A stretch of DNA of 64,000 nucleotides. Source: Flavobacterium sp. 11. GTDB taxonomy: Bacteria > Bacteroidota > Bacteroidia > Flavobacteriales > Flavobacteriaceae. The position numbers and the translations under genes were made by a program. Below the pieces are notes generated by a model. It was not told the origin of the DNA. It saw only the letters and a list, made by a program, of their open reading frames with translations, and made no database searches. The stretch spans positions 1,798,001 through 1,862,000 of the forward strand of contig NZ_PEFE01000001.1 of assembly GCF_002754315.1 (NCBI RefSeq). The letters run 5' to 3'. Shown here in pieces: positions 1 to 8,429 of the stretch; within the stretch, counting starts at the first letter, position 1; every line of letters begins with the position of its first letter.

Positions 1-432
1 AAATGTAAAAAACCTTTTATTAAGTTCATTGCATTCTTCTTCAAGAATTCCTACGGTTACCTGTATTCCGGCTTCCATTAGTTTTTTGATTCCGTTTCCT
101 GCCACTTTTACATTGGGGTCAACAGTTCCAATAACTACATTTGGAATTTTATTTTTGATTATCAAATCACAACAAGGCGGCGTTTTGCCAAAATGACTGC
201 ACGGTTCTAAACTCACATAAATAGTCGCTTTTTTCAATAACGATTTATCTTTTACGGAATTCACAGCGTTTACCTCGGCGTGTGGTTCTCCAGCTTTTTT
301 ATGCCAGCCTTCGCCAATGATTTTGTCTTCATAAACAATAACACTGCCTACCAAAGGATTTGGATACGTTGTTCCCAAGCCATTTCTGGCTAATTCGATG
401 CAGCGTCGGATGTATTTTTCATGTATTTTCAC
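1..432 (-). CDS. ribD: Riboflavin biosynthesis protein RibD, deaminase domain (partial)
   Basis: This is the first 144 codons of RibD, cut by the window edge. The full enzyme deaminates 2,5-diamino-6-ribosylamino-pyrimidinone phosphate and then reduces the ribose side chain in riboflavin synthesis. Visible here is the cytidine-deaminase-like domain: the HAE zinc/catalytic motif, followed by PCSHFGKTPPC with two more zinc cysteines. The reductase domain lies outside the window. The only start that fits the conserved N-terminus (KIHEKYIRRCIELA) is a GTG at 432; the nearby ATG is in another frame. A strong promoter ends only four bases before this GTG, so the mRNA may be leaderless. Confidence 0.93.
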   Translation of the reverse strand, partial: MKIHEKYIRRCIELARNGLGTTYPNPLVGSVIVYEDKIIGEGWHKKAGEPHAEVNAVNSVKDKSLLKKATIYVSLEPCSHFGKTPPCCDLIIKNKIPNVVIGTVDPNVKVAGNGIKKLMEAGIQVTVGILEEECNELNKRFFTF

Positions 433-436
433 AACA

Positions 437-467
437 CAAAAGTAGTTATTTTTGAGTTTAGTCCCAA
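437..467 (-). promoter_or_regulatory. ribD promoter, Bacteroidota type
   Basis: On the minus strand TTG (465-467) is followed by a 20-base spacer and TACTTTTG (437-444), matching TTG-N19-21-TAnnTTTG. Only four bases separate the -7 element from the GTG start of ribD, so transcription should begin at or next to the start codon. Confidence 0.7.
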
Positions 468-500
468 TCCCGTCCCGAAACTTCGGGGTCGGGACGAGAT
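467..500. repeat. Dispersed hairpin repeat (TCCCGAAACTTCGGG family)
   Basis: A compound palindrome lies between the divergent ribD and acetyltransferase promoters. The inner part is TCCCGAAACTTCGGGG (473-488); outer arms CGTCCC and GGGACG extend it. The same core recurs at 1427, 28846 and 52803. No T-run follows, so it is not an ordinary terminator. Confidence 0.7.
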
Positions 501-538
501 TAGTTTTGAAACTTTCTAAAATAACAATAAACAATTTC

Positions 539-546
539 TACTTTTG
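539..546 (+). promoter_or_regulatory. Candidate -7 element for the GNAT gene
   Basis: TACTTTTG matches TAnnTTTG, 25 bases before the ATG at 572. No well-spaced TTG -33 element is visible; the nearest is about 30 bases upstream. Confidence 0.45.
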
Positions 547-571
547 TATATAAAATTAGTTTTTGATAAAA

Positions 572-1057
572 ATGGAAAATTACAGCATTAGAAAAATAAA
601 AAAAGAAGACAATCAAGCAGTTGCGCAATTGATAAGAGCCGTTTTTGACGAATTAAATATTCCAAAAGTAGGAACGGCTTATGAAGATCCATATTTGGAT
701 TTAATGTTTGAGGAATACAGTAAGCCAAAATCAGTTTATTATGTTGTAGAAAAGGATGGAAAAATCATTGGTTCTGCCGGTGTTGCACCACTTGAAAATG
801 AAGCGGAAACCATCTGTGAACTGCAAAAAATGTATTTTCTGCCGGAAACCAGAGGCTTAGGAATAGGAAGCCAAATGATGGAAAAATGTTTGCAAAGTGC
901 CAAAGATTTTGGTTTTGAAAAATGCTATTTGGAAACAATGCCTTTTATGCTTGATGCTCAAAAACTGTATAAGAAAGTAGGTTTTGAATACATTTGTTCT
1001 CCTATGGGAAGCACAGGTCATACCAGTTGTCCAGTTTGGATGTTGAAAACATTATAA
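572..1057 (+). CDS. GNAT family N-acetyltransferase
   Basis: A 161-residue single-domain GNAT acetyltransferase that moves an acetyl group from acetyl-CoA to an amine. The substrate cannot be read from sequence. The acetyl-CoA pyrophosphate loop is RGLGIG (residues 94-99), after the core strand ending in LQKMYFLPE, and the C-terminal AQKLYKKVGFEY segment is the usual fourth motif. I chose the ATG at 572; an in-frame TTG at 563 is possible but lies upstream of the natural N-terminus of the fold. It ends 7 nt before prmC, so the two are probably co-transcribed. Confidence 0.88.
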   Translation: MENYSIRKIKKEDNQAVAQLIRAVFDELNIPKVGTAYEDPYLDLMFEEYSKPKSVYYVVEKDGKIIGSAGVAPLENEAETICELQKMYFLPETRGLGIGSQMMEKCLQSAKDFGFEKCYLETMPFMLDAQKLYKKVGFEYICSPMGSTGHTSCPVWMLKTL

Positions 1058-1064
1058 GTTATAA

Positions 1065-1952
1065 ATGAAAAACAGCTCTTTTAAAATTAAAGAATACAGA
1101 ACCCAATTTATTCAGGAACTAACTCCAATTTATGATGCGGGTGAAGCAGAGAGTTTTTTCTATTTAATTTTAGAAGAAAAGCATCAATTGAAAAGAATAG
1201 ACTTGGCGTTGCATCCTGATTTGGTTTTTTCGGAAGCAGAAATTGTAGTTTGGAATTCGATTTTGGAACAATTGAAACTGGAAATTCCAGTACAATATCT
1301 TTTAGGAAAAACGAGTTTTTATGGATTGGATTTTGAAGTCAATGAGAATGTCTTGATTCCAAGACCCGAAACGGAAGAGTTGGTCGAATGGATTTTATCT
1401 AATAACCGAATAATCCAAAAGTCTAATCCCGAAACTTCGGGACTAAAGATTCTTGATATTGGAACCGGAAGCGGTTGTATTGCCATTTCATTGGCGAAGA
1501 ATATTCCAAATGCAGCAGTTTTTGCTATTGATGTTTCTGAAAAGGCTTTGGCTACAGCCAAAAAAAATGCTGAACACAATGCTGTGGAAGTTACTTTTAT
1601 CAATCAAAACATTCTTGAAACGGAAGATTTAAGGCAACAATTTGATATTATTGTTTCTAATCCGCCGTATGTTCGAAATCTGGAAAAAGAGGAAATTAAG
1701 AAAAATGTATTGGACAATGAACCGCATTTGGCGCTTTTTGTAGAAGATAATGATGCGTTGATTTTTTATAAAAAAATAGCCGAATTGGCTCAGAAAAATC
1801 TATCTGAAAACGGACAATTGTATTTTGAAATTAATCAATATCTAGGCAAAGAAACGGTTGATTTACTTGAAAAAATGAATTTCAAAAACATCGAATTACG
1901 AAAAGATATTTACGGAAATGACAGGATGATTAGTTGTCATTGCAAGGAATGA
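1065..1952 (+). CDS. prmC: Peptide chain release factor N5-glutamine methyltransferase
   Basis: PrmC methylates the glutamine of the GGQ motif in release factors RF1 and RF2, using S-adenosylmethionine. The 295-residue protein has the N-terminal helical domain, the IPRPETEEL segment (98-106), the SAM-binding loop DIGTGSG (131-137) and the catalytic NPPY (199-202). Two oddities are visible. The linker before the SAM domain (NPETSG) is encoded by a copy of a dispersed hairpin repeat at 1427-1442. The last residues (SCHCKE) and the stop codon are supplied by an intergenic repeat that begins at 1936, so the native C-terminus appears to have been altered by repeat insertion. Confidence 0.95.
   Translation: MKNSSFKIKEYRTQFIQELTPIYDAGEAESFFYLILEEKHQLKRIDLALHPDLVFSEAEIVVWNSILEQLKLEIPVQYLLGKTSFYGLDFEVNENVLIPRPETEELVEWILSNNRIIQKSNPETSGLKILDIGTGSGCIAISLAKNIPNAAVFAIDVSEKALATAKKNAEHNAVEVTFINQNILETEDLRQQFDIIVSNPPYVRNLEKEEIKKNVLDNEPHLALFVEDNDALIFYKKIAELAQKNLSENGQLYFEINQYLGKETVDLLEKMNFKNIELRKDIYGNDRMISCHCKE
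1427..1442. repeat. Dispersed hairpin repeat inside prmC
   Basis: TCCCGAAACTTCGGGA, the same 16-base palindrome found between genes at 28846 and 52803, lies in frame inside prmC and encodes a loop between the two domains. Confidence 0.75.
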
Positions 1953-2170
1953 AGCAATCGCATTTAACTTTGGTTATTGTGTATGCAAAAGTTATGGATT
2001 TACGGGGTTTGCGTGAGGGGTAGAAGCAAGTTACCTTGTAACGCGGATGACCCGACCGCATTAAAAAAAGGGGCAACTAACACGTATGATTAGTTAGCCC
2101 CTTTTTTTAATGTGGTCACGCCCAAATTTTTTTGAAAAATATTAAATGTGATTGCTTTGTTCGCAATGAA
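1936..2170. repeat. Intergenic repeat element with inverted ends
   Basis: The left end (1936-1965, with CATTGC and GAAGCAATCGCATTT) is an imperfect inverted copy of the right end (2144-2170, with AAATGTGATTGCTTTG and GCAATGAA). Between the ends lies a GC-richer segment and a strong terminator hairpin. The element overlaps the last codons of prmC and stops 15 bases before the end of the convergent permease gene. It resembles a small non-autonomous element or REP-like repeat. Confidence 0.6.
2063..2108. terminator. Bidirectional terminator between prmC and the permease gene
   Basis: Seven A, then GGGGCAACTAA, a short loop, TTAGTTAGCCCC and seven T. One bulged base aside, the stem is complete, and it works for both converging genes. 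Confidence 0.85.
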
Positions 2171-2185
2171 GTTTATTGTTGCAAA

Positions 2186-3430
2186 CTATTCGTATCGCAA
2201 TGCTTCAATTGGGTCCAGCATAGCTGCTTTTATCGCAGGATATAATCCGGAAGCGATAGCAACCATAAAACTGGTTATGAATGCCGCCATAATTGCGCTC
2301 CACGGAATTACAAATGCAAAACTCATGGCAGTTGCAATACCAAAACCAATTAAGATTCCAAAAATTATTCCTACTAATCCGCCCAATTGACCAATAAGTA
2401 ATGTTTCTATGAAAAACTGAAAGGCAATCGTTGTTTTTTTGGCTCCCAAGGCTTTTCGAACGCCTATTTCCCGTGTGCGTTCCGTTACCGAAACAATCAT
2501 AATATTCATCAAAGCAATTGAAGATCCAAGAACGGTAATGATACCGATAAGCCACGAGGCAAGTCCAAGATATTTTGTGATTCCAAGGATTCTGTTGATA
2601 AGGTCATCACTGCGAACTACGCCAAAATTATTGTCTTTTACCGGGCTTAATTTACGAACGCGGCGCATGGTGCTTGTCGCATTGTCTATCGCTTCATCTA
2701 GTAATTCTTTTTTAGAAACCATGACACTCATGGTGTAATTTATGCTTGGCGCAGTAAACATGGAACGGGCCACTTGAATAGGGATTAAAATCCTTAAATC
2801 CTGACTATTCCCAAAGGTTGAACCTTTTTCTTTCAGTACTCCGATAACTTTAAATTTGGCTCCTCGAATCGAGATTAGTTTATCAATAGGGTTTACGTCT
2901 TTTAATAATCCTTTCTCAAAATCAGAACCTACAATACATACATACGCATTATTATCGATGTCAAATCTGGTAAAATTACGTCCGGAACTAGTTTCTAATC
3001 CGGAGTTAGTAACGAAAAATTCATCGACACCAACAACCGTATTTTCGGGATCCGTCTTAGAAGACTCATATTTTACTTCAGCAACAGAAGTTGCGGTAAA
3101 AGAAAGCGAAGTTTCGGTAAAAGGATATTTGTATTTGTTTTTGAAAGCAACCGCTTCAGGGTAAGAAATGATTGGATTTATGATTTCTCTTTCTCCGCCA
3201 CCGCGATTTCGAGTGGTGTTTTCGTATTGATTGATGTTAAAAGTATTGGCTCCCATCGATGCAAAATCAGAGGAAATAGTGTTTTCCAAAGCAGAAACAA
3301 CAGTAAGAATACTAACTAAAGCTGTGATTCCAATAGCGATAATCAACACAGTAAGAACGGTTCTCAACAATTGTGTCCTGATGGAACCGAATGCAATTCG
3401 AATATTTTCTTTGAATAATTTTAACATCAT
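2186..3430 (-). CDS. ABC transporter permease, MacB/FtsX family
   Basis: This 414-residue inner-membrane protein has the MacB layout. There is one N-terminal membrane segment (about 20-44), a large periplasmic domain (about 45-280), then three C-terminal membrane segments. The FtsX-domain signature TREIGVRKALGAKK precedes the second segment. Such proteins act with an ATPase in mechanotransmission or in export of lipoproteins or peptides, and the partner ATPase is not next to it here. I start at the first of two adjacent ATGs (3430); the longer open frame to 3478 adds 16 residues unlike a natural N-terminus. Confidence 0.88.
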   Translation of the reverse strand: MMLKLFKENIRIAFGSIRTQLLRTVLTVLIIAIGITALVSILTVVSALENTISSDFASMGANTFNINQYENTTRNRGGGEREIINPIISYPEAVAFKNKYKYPFTETSLSFTATSVAEVKYESSKTDPENTVVGVDEFFVTNSGLETSSGRNFTRFDIDNNAYVCIVGSDFEKGLLKDVNPIDKLISIRGAKFKVIGVLKEKGSTFGNSQDLRILIPIQVARSMFTAPSINYTMSVMVSKKELLDEAIDNATSTMRRVRKLSPVKDNNFGVVRSDDLINRILGITKYLGLASWLIGIITVLGSSIALMNIMIVSVTERTREIGVRKALGAKKTTIAFQFFIETLLIGQLGGLVGIIFGILIGFGIATAMSFAFVIPWSAIMAAFITSFMVAIASGLYPAIKAAMLDPIEALRYE

Positions 3431-3497
3431 AGCAGTTTGACACGAAAATACAATTTTTGTTACAAATTTCCTTTTCAAAAATCCTAATTTATTTTTT

Positions 3498-3652
3498 AGG
3501 AGCTTTTTCCAGCTTTTCGCTACAACCTGTCAGTGAAAATAATTTGTTTTTAATTGCCTAAAAGGAGCTTCCTTTGGTCGCTCTTTCAGGCAAGAAAACA
3601 ATATTATTTTTCACTTCCATGTTTTCGCTGCTCTCTGGGCTAGGCATCGGGC
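3498..3652. repeat. Long palindromic intergenic repeat, copy A
   Basis: This repeat fills most of the 343-base gap between the permease gene and hisS (3431-3773). It starts AGGAGCTTTTTCCAGC and ends GCTCTCTGGGCTAGGCA. In its centre sits a second hairpin (about 3557-3595, CCTAAAAGGAGC against GCTCTTTCAGG). Related copies are at 16828-16915 (opposite orientation) and 28756-28880. The rest of the gap holds only AT-rich leader sequence for hisS. Confidence 0.65.
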
Positions 3653-3773
3653 AATAAAATGATGAAATTTGTAAACAGATTTATTTTAAAAATAAGATAT
3701 TTGCAAAGAATTAGAATTTGGAGTTTTTCAAGAATTCCTAAATCTGAAAATCTAAAAATCCAATAATCAAAAA

Positions 3774-5144
3774 ATGGCATCAAAACCGAGCATTCCAAAA
3801 GGAACTAGAGATTTTTCACCAACTGAGGTGGCAAAACGTCAATATATCATTCAGATTATAAAAAGTAATTTCGAGAAGTTTGGTTTTCAACCGATAGAAA
3901 CTCCTTCGTTTGAAAACTCCGAAACTTTAATGGGGAAATACGGAGAAGAAGGCGATCGTTTGATTTTTAAAATATTAAATTCAGGAGATTATTTGGCTAA
4001 AGCCAATGCAACTCATTTAGAAAGTAAGGACAGTACTAAATTAACATCAAGTATTTCTGAAAAAGCCTTGCGTTATGACTTAACCGTTCCATTTGCGCGT
4101 TATGTGGTGCAACATCAAAACGATATAGAGTTTCCATTTAAAAGATACCAAATTCAACCCGTTTGGAGAGCAGACCGCCCGCAAAAAGGACGTTTCAGAG
4201 AATTTTTTCAATGTGATGCTGATGTGGTAGGTTCTAAATCATTGTGGCAGGAAGTAGAATTGGTTCAATTGTATGACACTGTTTTTACCGCTTTAGGTTT
4301 AGAAGGGGTAACCATCAAAATCAATAACAGAAAAATATTATCTGGAATTGCGGAAGTGATTGGCGCATCAGATAAATTAATAGATTTCACTGTTGCGTTA
4401 GACAAACTCGATAAAATAGGCGAGGACGGCGTGAAAAAAGAAATGATGGAGAAAGGAATTTCGGAAGAAGCAATTCTGAAAGTACAGCCGCTATTTAATT
4501 TCACAGGAACTATTTCAGAGAAAATAAACCAACTTTCTGTTTTGCTTGTGGAGTCCAATGAAGGAATGAAAGGAGTTGAAGAACTACGTTTTATTTGTGA
4601 CAACGTTACGGAACTCGGATTGTCAACAGCAATTTTAGATTTGGATGTGACTTTGGCCAGAGGGCTAAATTATTATACGGGTGCTATTTTTGAAGTGGCT
4701 CCGCCAAAATCAGTTTCGATGGGGTCCATTGGCGGTGGCGGACGATATGATGATTTGACCGGAATTTTCGGATTGAAAAATATGAGCGGCGTGGGAATTT
4801 CTTTTGGATTGGATCGAATTTATTTGGTTGTCGAAGAATTGAATTTATTTCCTGAAACTGTAACGGCAACTTCTAAAGCGTTGTTTATTAATTACGGCGA
4901 AAAAGAAGCTTTTTATGCGATGAAAGCGATAAAAGAATTAAGGAATTCAGGTTTAAAAGTAGAATTGTATCCGGATAATGCGAAAGTGGCGAAGCAGTTC
5001 CAACATGCAGATAAAAGGGGAATTCCTTTTGCGGTAATCGTAGGGGAACAGGAAATGGCTTCCAATTCTTTTTCTCTTAAAAATTTAGTGAGCGGAGAAC
5101 AGACTTCAGTGGATTTTGAAGGTTTGAAAAACGCATTAGTATAG
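3774..5144 (+). CDS. hisS: Histidine--tRNA ligase
   Basis: Class II aminoacyl-tRNA synthetase that charges tRNA-His. The 456-residue chain shows motif 1 near the start (GTRDFSP), motif 2 ([21 protein letters not shown]), the histidine-specific [14 protein letters not shown] segment and motif 3 ([13 protein letters not shown] / [11 protein letters not shown]). The C-terminal anticodon-binding domain follows (residues about 365-456). Start ATG at 3774 directly precedes the conserved [13 protein letters not shown]. It stands alone and ends in a clear terminator. Confidence 0.97.
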   Translation: MASKPSIPKGTRDFSPTEVAKRQYIIQIIKSNFEKFGFQPIETPSFENSETLMGKYGEEGDRLIFKILNSGDYLAKANATHLESKDSTKLTSSISEKALRYDLTVPFARYVVQHQNDIEFPFKRYQIQPVWRADRPQKGRFREFFQCDADVVGSKSLWQEVELVQLYDTVFTALGLEGVTIKINNRKILSGIAEVIGASDKLIDFTVALDKLDKIGEDGVKKEMMEKGISEEAILKVQPLFNFTGTISEKINQLSVLLVESNEGMKGVEELRFICDNVTELGLSTAILDLDVTLARGLNYYTGAIFEVAPPKSVSMGSIGGGGRYDDLTGIFGLKNMSGVGISFGLDRIYLVVEELNLFPETVTATSKALFINYGEKEAFYAMKAIKELRNSGLKVELYPDNAKVAKQFQHADKRGIPFAVIVGEQEMASNSFSLKNLVSGEQTSVDFEGLKNALV

Positions 5145-5161
5145 TTCTATTTTAAAAGCAT

Positions 5162-5196
5162 AAAAAAAGCTTCGTCTACTAAACGAAGCTTTTTTT
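5162..5196. terminator. hisS terminator
   Basis: Seven A, GCTTCGT, a loop, ACGAAGC and seven T: a strong rho-independent hairpin 18 bases after the hisS stop. Confidence 0.9.
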
Positions 5197-5399
5197 AATA
5201 TAAAATAATGGTGAATTAATAATTTGTAGGGATTCTTTAGTTTTTCATTTACAGAAAATTAACTGTAAATAATTGAAACAAATTTATGTAAACTATATCG
5301 AGATAGTCTTAAAATTATATTAAAATTTTGAGTGGGTAAAATTTGTTTTTAAGAGTGTAAAGTCTAAAAAAAATATAAATTCAATAAAAAGATGACAAT
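5197..5399. other. AT-rich spacer, nothing recognised
   Basis: This is the middle of the 309-base gap between hisS and grpE. After the hisS terminator I see no open frame, hairpin or repeat until the grpE promoter. Confidence 0.5.
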
Positions 5400-5431
5400 T
5401 TGACATTTTAAAAGAATTGGCAGTACTTTTG
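5400..5431 (+). promoter_or_regulatory. grpE-dnaJ promoter
   Basis: TTG (5400-5402), a 21-base spacer and TACTTTTG (5424-5431) give the full Bacteroidota consensus. The ATG of grpE follows 22 bases later. I see no CIRCE-type inverted repeat. Confidence 0.75.
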
Positions 5432-5453
5432 CAATCCAAAGAAAAGAATAAAA

Positions 5454-6032
5454 ATGAAGTTTAAGAATATTTTTAAAAATACAAGTAATATGACTACTGA
5501 AAATACAGAAATTGATCAAGAAATAGATGATGTGACATTAGAAAATAATGCAAATGGAGAGCAAATCATTATTGAGGAATTAAGTCTGGAAGAGCAATTG
5601 ACTCAAGACTTAGCCAAAGAGAAAGATAAGTATTTAAGATTATTTGCTGAATTTGAAAATTACAAACGTAGAACTACAAAAGAGCGTATCGAGTTGTTTA
5701 AAACGGCTAATCAAGAAGTTTTGTTAGCGATGCTTCCTGTATTGGATGATTTCGACAGAGCTATGGTTGAGATAAACAAATCAGATGACGAATTGTTGAC
5801 TAAAGGTGTGGAACTTATCCATGAAAAATTAAAAAGTACTTTAGTTTCTAAAGGACTAGAGCAAGTTGAGGTTAAGGCTGGAGACGCTTTTGATGCTGAT
5901 TTTGCTGAAGCTATCACTCAAATTCCTGCGCCATCAGATAAGTTGAAAGGTAAAATTGTTGACGTTCTTGAAAAAGGATATAAATTAGGAGACAAGATTA
6001 TCCGTTTTCCAAAAGTTGTTATAGGGCAGTAA
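5454..6032 (+). CDS. grpE: Nucleotide exchange factor GrpE
   Basis: GrpE releases ADP from DnaK and so drives the Hsp70 folding cycle. The 192-residue protein has an acidic disordered N-terminus (about 1-45), a long helix that forms the dimer coiled coil (about 46-95, including YLRLFAEFENYKRRTTKERIE) and the C-terminal beta domain with the typical VLEKGYKLGDKIIRFPKVVIG end. The start at 5454 lies just behind the promoter; ATG 5490 is an alternative. It forms an operon with dnaJ 78 bases downstream. dnaK is not in the window. Confidence 0.95.
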   Translation: MKFKNIFKNTSNMTTENTEIDQEIDDVTLENNANGEQIIIEELSLEEQLTQDLAKEKDKYLRLFAEFENYKRRTTKERIELFKTANQEVLLAMLPVLDDFDRAMVEINKSDDELLTKGVELIHEKLKSTLVSKGLEQVEVKAGDAFDADFAEAITQIPAPSDKLKGKIVDVLEKGYKLGDKIIRFPKVVIGQ

Positions 6033-6036
6033 TAGA

Positions 6037-6090
6037 TTCGCGATTAATCGCGTATTTATATCACGCGTAGAAGCGCACTGCAGTGCGACT
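6037..6090. repeat. Twin palindromes in the grpE-dnaJ spacer
   Basis: Two perfect palindromes lie close together: CGCGATTAATCGCG (about 6039-6052) and CGCACTGCAGTGCG (about 6074-6087), with ATCACGCGTAGAAG between. They are much richer in GC than their surroundings and look like a REP-type insertion inside the operon. Confidence 0.6.
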
Positions 6091-6110
6091 CAACAAAAGA
6101 AAAAATAAAA

Positions 6111-7226
6111 ATGAAAAAAGATTTTTACGAAATATTAGGCATTTCAAAAAATGCTGATGCTGCTGAAATTAAAAAAGCATACCGAAAAAACGCACTACAA
6201 TTTCATCCTGACAAAAATCCTGGAGACAAATCGGCAGAAGATAAATTTAAATTGGCTGCTGAAGCTTACGAAGTATTAAGCGATCCTCAGAAAAAAGCAA
6301 AATACGATCAATATGGTCATCAAGCTTTTGATGGTTCTGGCGGTTTTGGCGGAGGTGGTCACGGCGGAATGAATATGGATGACATTTTCAGTCAGTTTGG
6401 TGATATTTTCGGAGGCGGTTTTGGTGGTTTCGGAGGCGGTGGCGGCGGCGGTGTTCGTCGTGCTAAAGGAAGCAACCTTCGTATCAAAGTAAAATTGACA
6501 TTGGAAGAAATTGCGAATGGCGTTGAGAAAAAAGTAAAAGTAAAACGTAAAGTTCAAGCACCTGGAGTTACCTATAAAACATGTTCTACATGTAACGGTC
6601 AAGGACAAGTGATGCGCGTTACGAATACCATTTTGGGTAGAATGCAATCTGCCTCTACATGTCCAACATGTAGTGGTTCAGGTCAAATTTTAGACAGAAA
6701 ACCATCCGAAGCGGATTCACAAGGAATGATTCTTGAAGATGAAACGGTTTCAATAAAAATACCTGCGGGTGTTGTAGACGGAATGCAATTGAAAGTTTCT
6801 AATAAAGGAAACGATGCTCCAGGAAACAGTATCCCGGGAGATTTGATTGTTGCTATTGAAGAATTGGAGCATGAATTCTTGAAACGTGAAGGAGAGAATT
6901 TACACTACGATTTATACATCAGTTTCGCTGAAGCTGTTCTTGGAATTTCCAAAGACATCGAAGCTATAAACGGAAAAGTAAGAATCAAACTGGAGGAAGG
7001 AATTCAATCCGGTAAAATTCTGAGATTAAAAGGAAAAGGAATTCCTAGTATCAATGGGTACGGAAACGGCGATTTATTGGTACATGTAAATGTTTGGACT
7101 CCAAAAACACTGAGCAAAGAGCAAAAACAGTTTTTCGAAAAAAATCTTACCGATGAGAATTTTATTCCAAATCCTGAAAAATCAGACAAATCATTTTTTG
7201 AGAAAGTGAAAGACATGTTTTCATAA
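6111..7226 (+). CDS. dnaJ: Chaperone protein DnaJ
   Basis: DnaJ delivers unfolded proteins to DnaK and stimulates its ATPase. In order: J domain with HPD at residues 32-34, a Gly/Phe-rich linker (about 74-115), then the zinc domain and two C-terminal substrate-binding domains. Length is 371, close to normal. The zinc domain is unusual: only two CxxCxGxG motifs are present (C158/C161 and C184/C187), where classical DnaJ has four. The spacing fits motifs 2 and 3, so zinc centre II is kept and centre I (motifs 1 and 4) is lost. Confidence 0.96.
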   Translation: MKKDFYEILGISKNADAAEIKKAYRKNALQFHPDKNPGDKSAEDKFKLAAEAYEVLSDPQKKAKYDQYGHQAFDGSGGFGGGGHGGMNMDDIFSQFGDIFGGGFGGFGGGGGGGVRRAKGSNLRIKVKLTLEEIANGVEKKVKVKRKVQAPGVTYKTCSTCNGQGQVMRVTNTILGRMQSASTCPTCSGSGQILDRKPSEADSQGMILEDETVSIKIPAGVVDGMQLKVSNKGNDAPGNSIPGDLIVAIEELEHEFLKREGENLHYDLYISFAEAVLGISKDIEAINGKVRIKLEEGIQSGKILRLKGKGIPSINGYGNGDLLVHVNVWTPKTLSKEQKQFFEKNLTDENFIPNPEKSDKSFFEKVKDMFS

Positions 7227-7271
7227 TAAAAAGTAGCGATACAATTTATCTAAGCTGTTTTAAATATATTT

Positions 7272-7303
7272 CCCATCCTTGTTAAAATAAGGATGGGTTT
7301 TTT
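7272..7303 (+). terminator. dnaJ terminator
   Basis: CCCATCCTT, an 8-base loop, AAGGATGGG and six T, 45 bases after the dnaJ stop. Confidence 0.88.
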
Positions 7304-7499
7304 ATGAAATCGCCACTAATAATTTGTTTGTTGCAAACAATTGAAAATCATCGAACTCCGATGAAAATAAAATATTGTGAGATAAACACCAATAAATATA
7401 AGGCGATAACATATAGGACCTCAAAAAATTAAATGCTACATATATGAAACTATTCTAAGTATTTCGATACTAATTATTTACTTTTACACCAATTAAAAA

Positions 7500-8426
7500 A
7501 TGAGCATGAGTGATATTCTTGAAGTGAATAAAGTTGTCAAGCAATACGGTGATTATGTGGCGCTTAACGAGGTTTCATTAATGGTTCCAAAAGGAAGTAT
7601 CTACGGACTTTTAGGTCCAAATGGAGCCGGAAAAACATCACTTATCCGAATTATAAATCAAATTACATTGCCTGACAGTGGTGAAATTATTTTGGATGGT
7701 GAAAAATTACAACCCAAACATGTTCAATATATAGGCTATTTACCGGAAGAAAGAGGATTGTACAACACTATGAAAGTAGGGGAACAATGCTTGTATTTGG
7801 CTCAAATGAAAGGACTTTCTAAGGCTGAAGCCAAAAAACAATTGGAGTATTGGTTTGAAAGATTAGAAATTCAAGGTTGGTGGAACAAGAAAATTCAGGA
7901 ACTTTCTAAAGGAATGGCTCAGAAAATTCAGTTTGTGGTTTGCGTTTTGCACAAACCAAAACTGTTGATTTTTGACGAACCTTTTTCGGGTTTTGATCCT
8001 GTAAATGCCAATATTATCAAAGATGAAATCCTTGCCTTGAGAGAGGAAGGAGCTACCATAATTTTCTCCACCCACCGTATGGAAAGCGTAGAAGAATTAT
8101 GTGATCACATCGCTTTGATTCACAAATCCAATAAATTAATCGAAGGAAAACTGGACGATGTCAAAAGACAATTTAAAACCAATAGTTTTGAAGTGGGTAT
8201 TTTATCGGAGAATGTAGAAGGGTTGATGTATACTATTACACAAAAATTTACTGTTGGCCCGGCTAATTTTAAATCACTGAACAACGAGTTAAAACTGGAA
8301 ATTCAACTCGGGAATGCCACGCCAAATGAGTTATTGAATATCTTGACGCAATGCGGCCAGGTAACACACTTTGTAGAGAAAATACCAAGTGTCAATGATA
8401 TTTTTATTCAAACAGTAACAAAATAG
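7500..8426 (+). CDS. ABC transporter ATP-binding protein, NatA type
   Basis: The ATPase half of an ABC-2 type exporter (308 residues). Walker A is GPNGAGKT (39-46), the signature is LSKGM (135-139), Walker B is LLIFDE (155-160) and the switch histidine is H192. A C-terminal extension of about 90 residues follows the ATPase, as in NatA-like and lipid or drug exporters. The permease follows 86 bases later on the same strand. NatA/NatB of Bacillus exports sodium, but for this pair the substrate is unknown. Confidence 0.9.
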   Translation: MSMSDILEVNKVVKQYGDYVALNEVSLMVPKGSIYGLLGPNGAGKTSLIRIINQITLPDSGEIILDGEKLQPKHVQYIGYLPEERGLYNTMKVGEQCLYLAQMKGLSKAEAKKQLEYWFERLEIQGWWNKKIQELSKGMAQKIQFVVCVLHKPKLLIFDEPFSGFDPVNANIIKDEILALREEGATIIFSTHRMESVEELCDHIALIHKSNKLIEGKLDDVKRQFKTNSFEVGILSENVEGLMYTITQKFTVGPANFKSLNNELKLEIQLGNATPNELLNILTQCGQVTHFVEKIPSVNDIFIQTVTK

Positions 8427-8429
8427 ATT

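Noticed and set aside
1319..1603. Minus-strand frame in prmC
   Set aside because: Antisense shadow of a clear prmC gene.
2148..3440. Several plus-strand frames over the permease gene (2148-2390, 2439-2738, 2856-3164, 3231-3440)
   Set aside because: They are shadows of the permease coding strand, with no family resemblance and no promoter.
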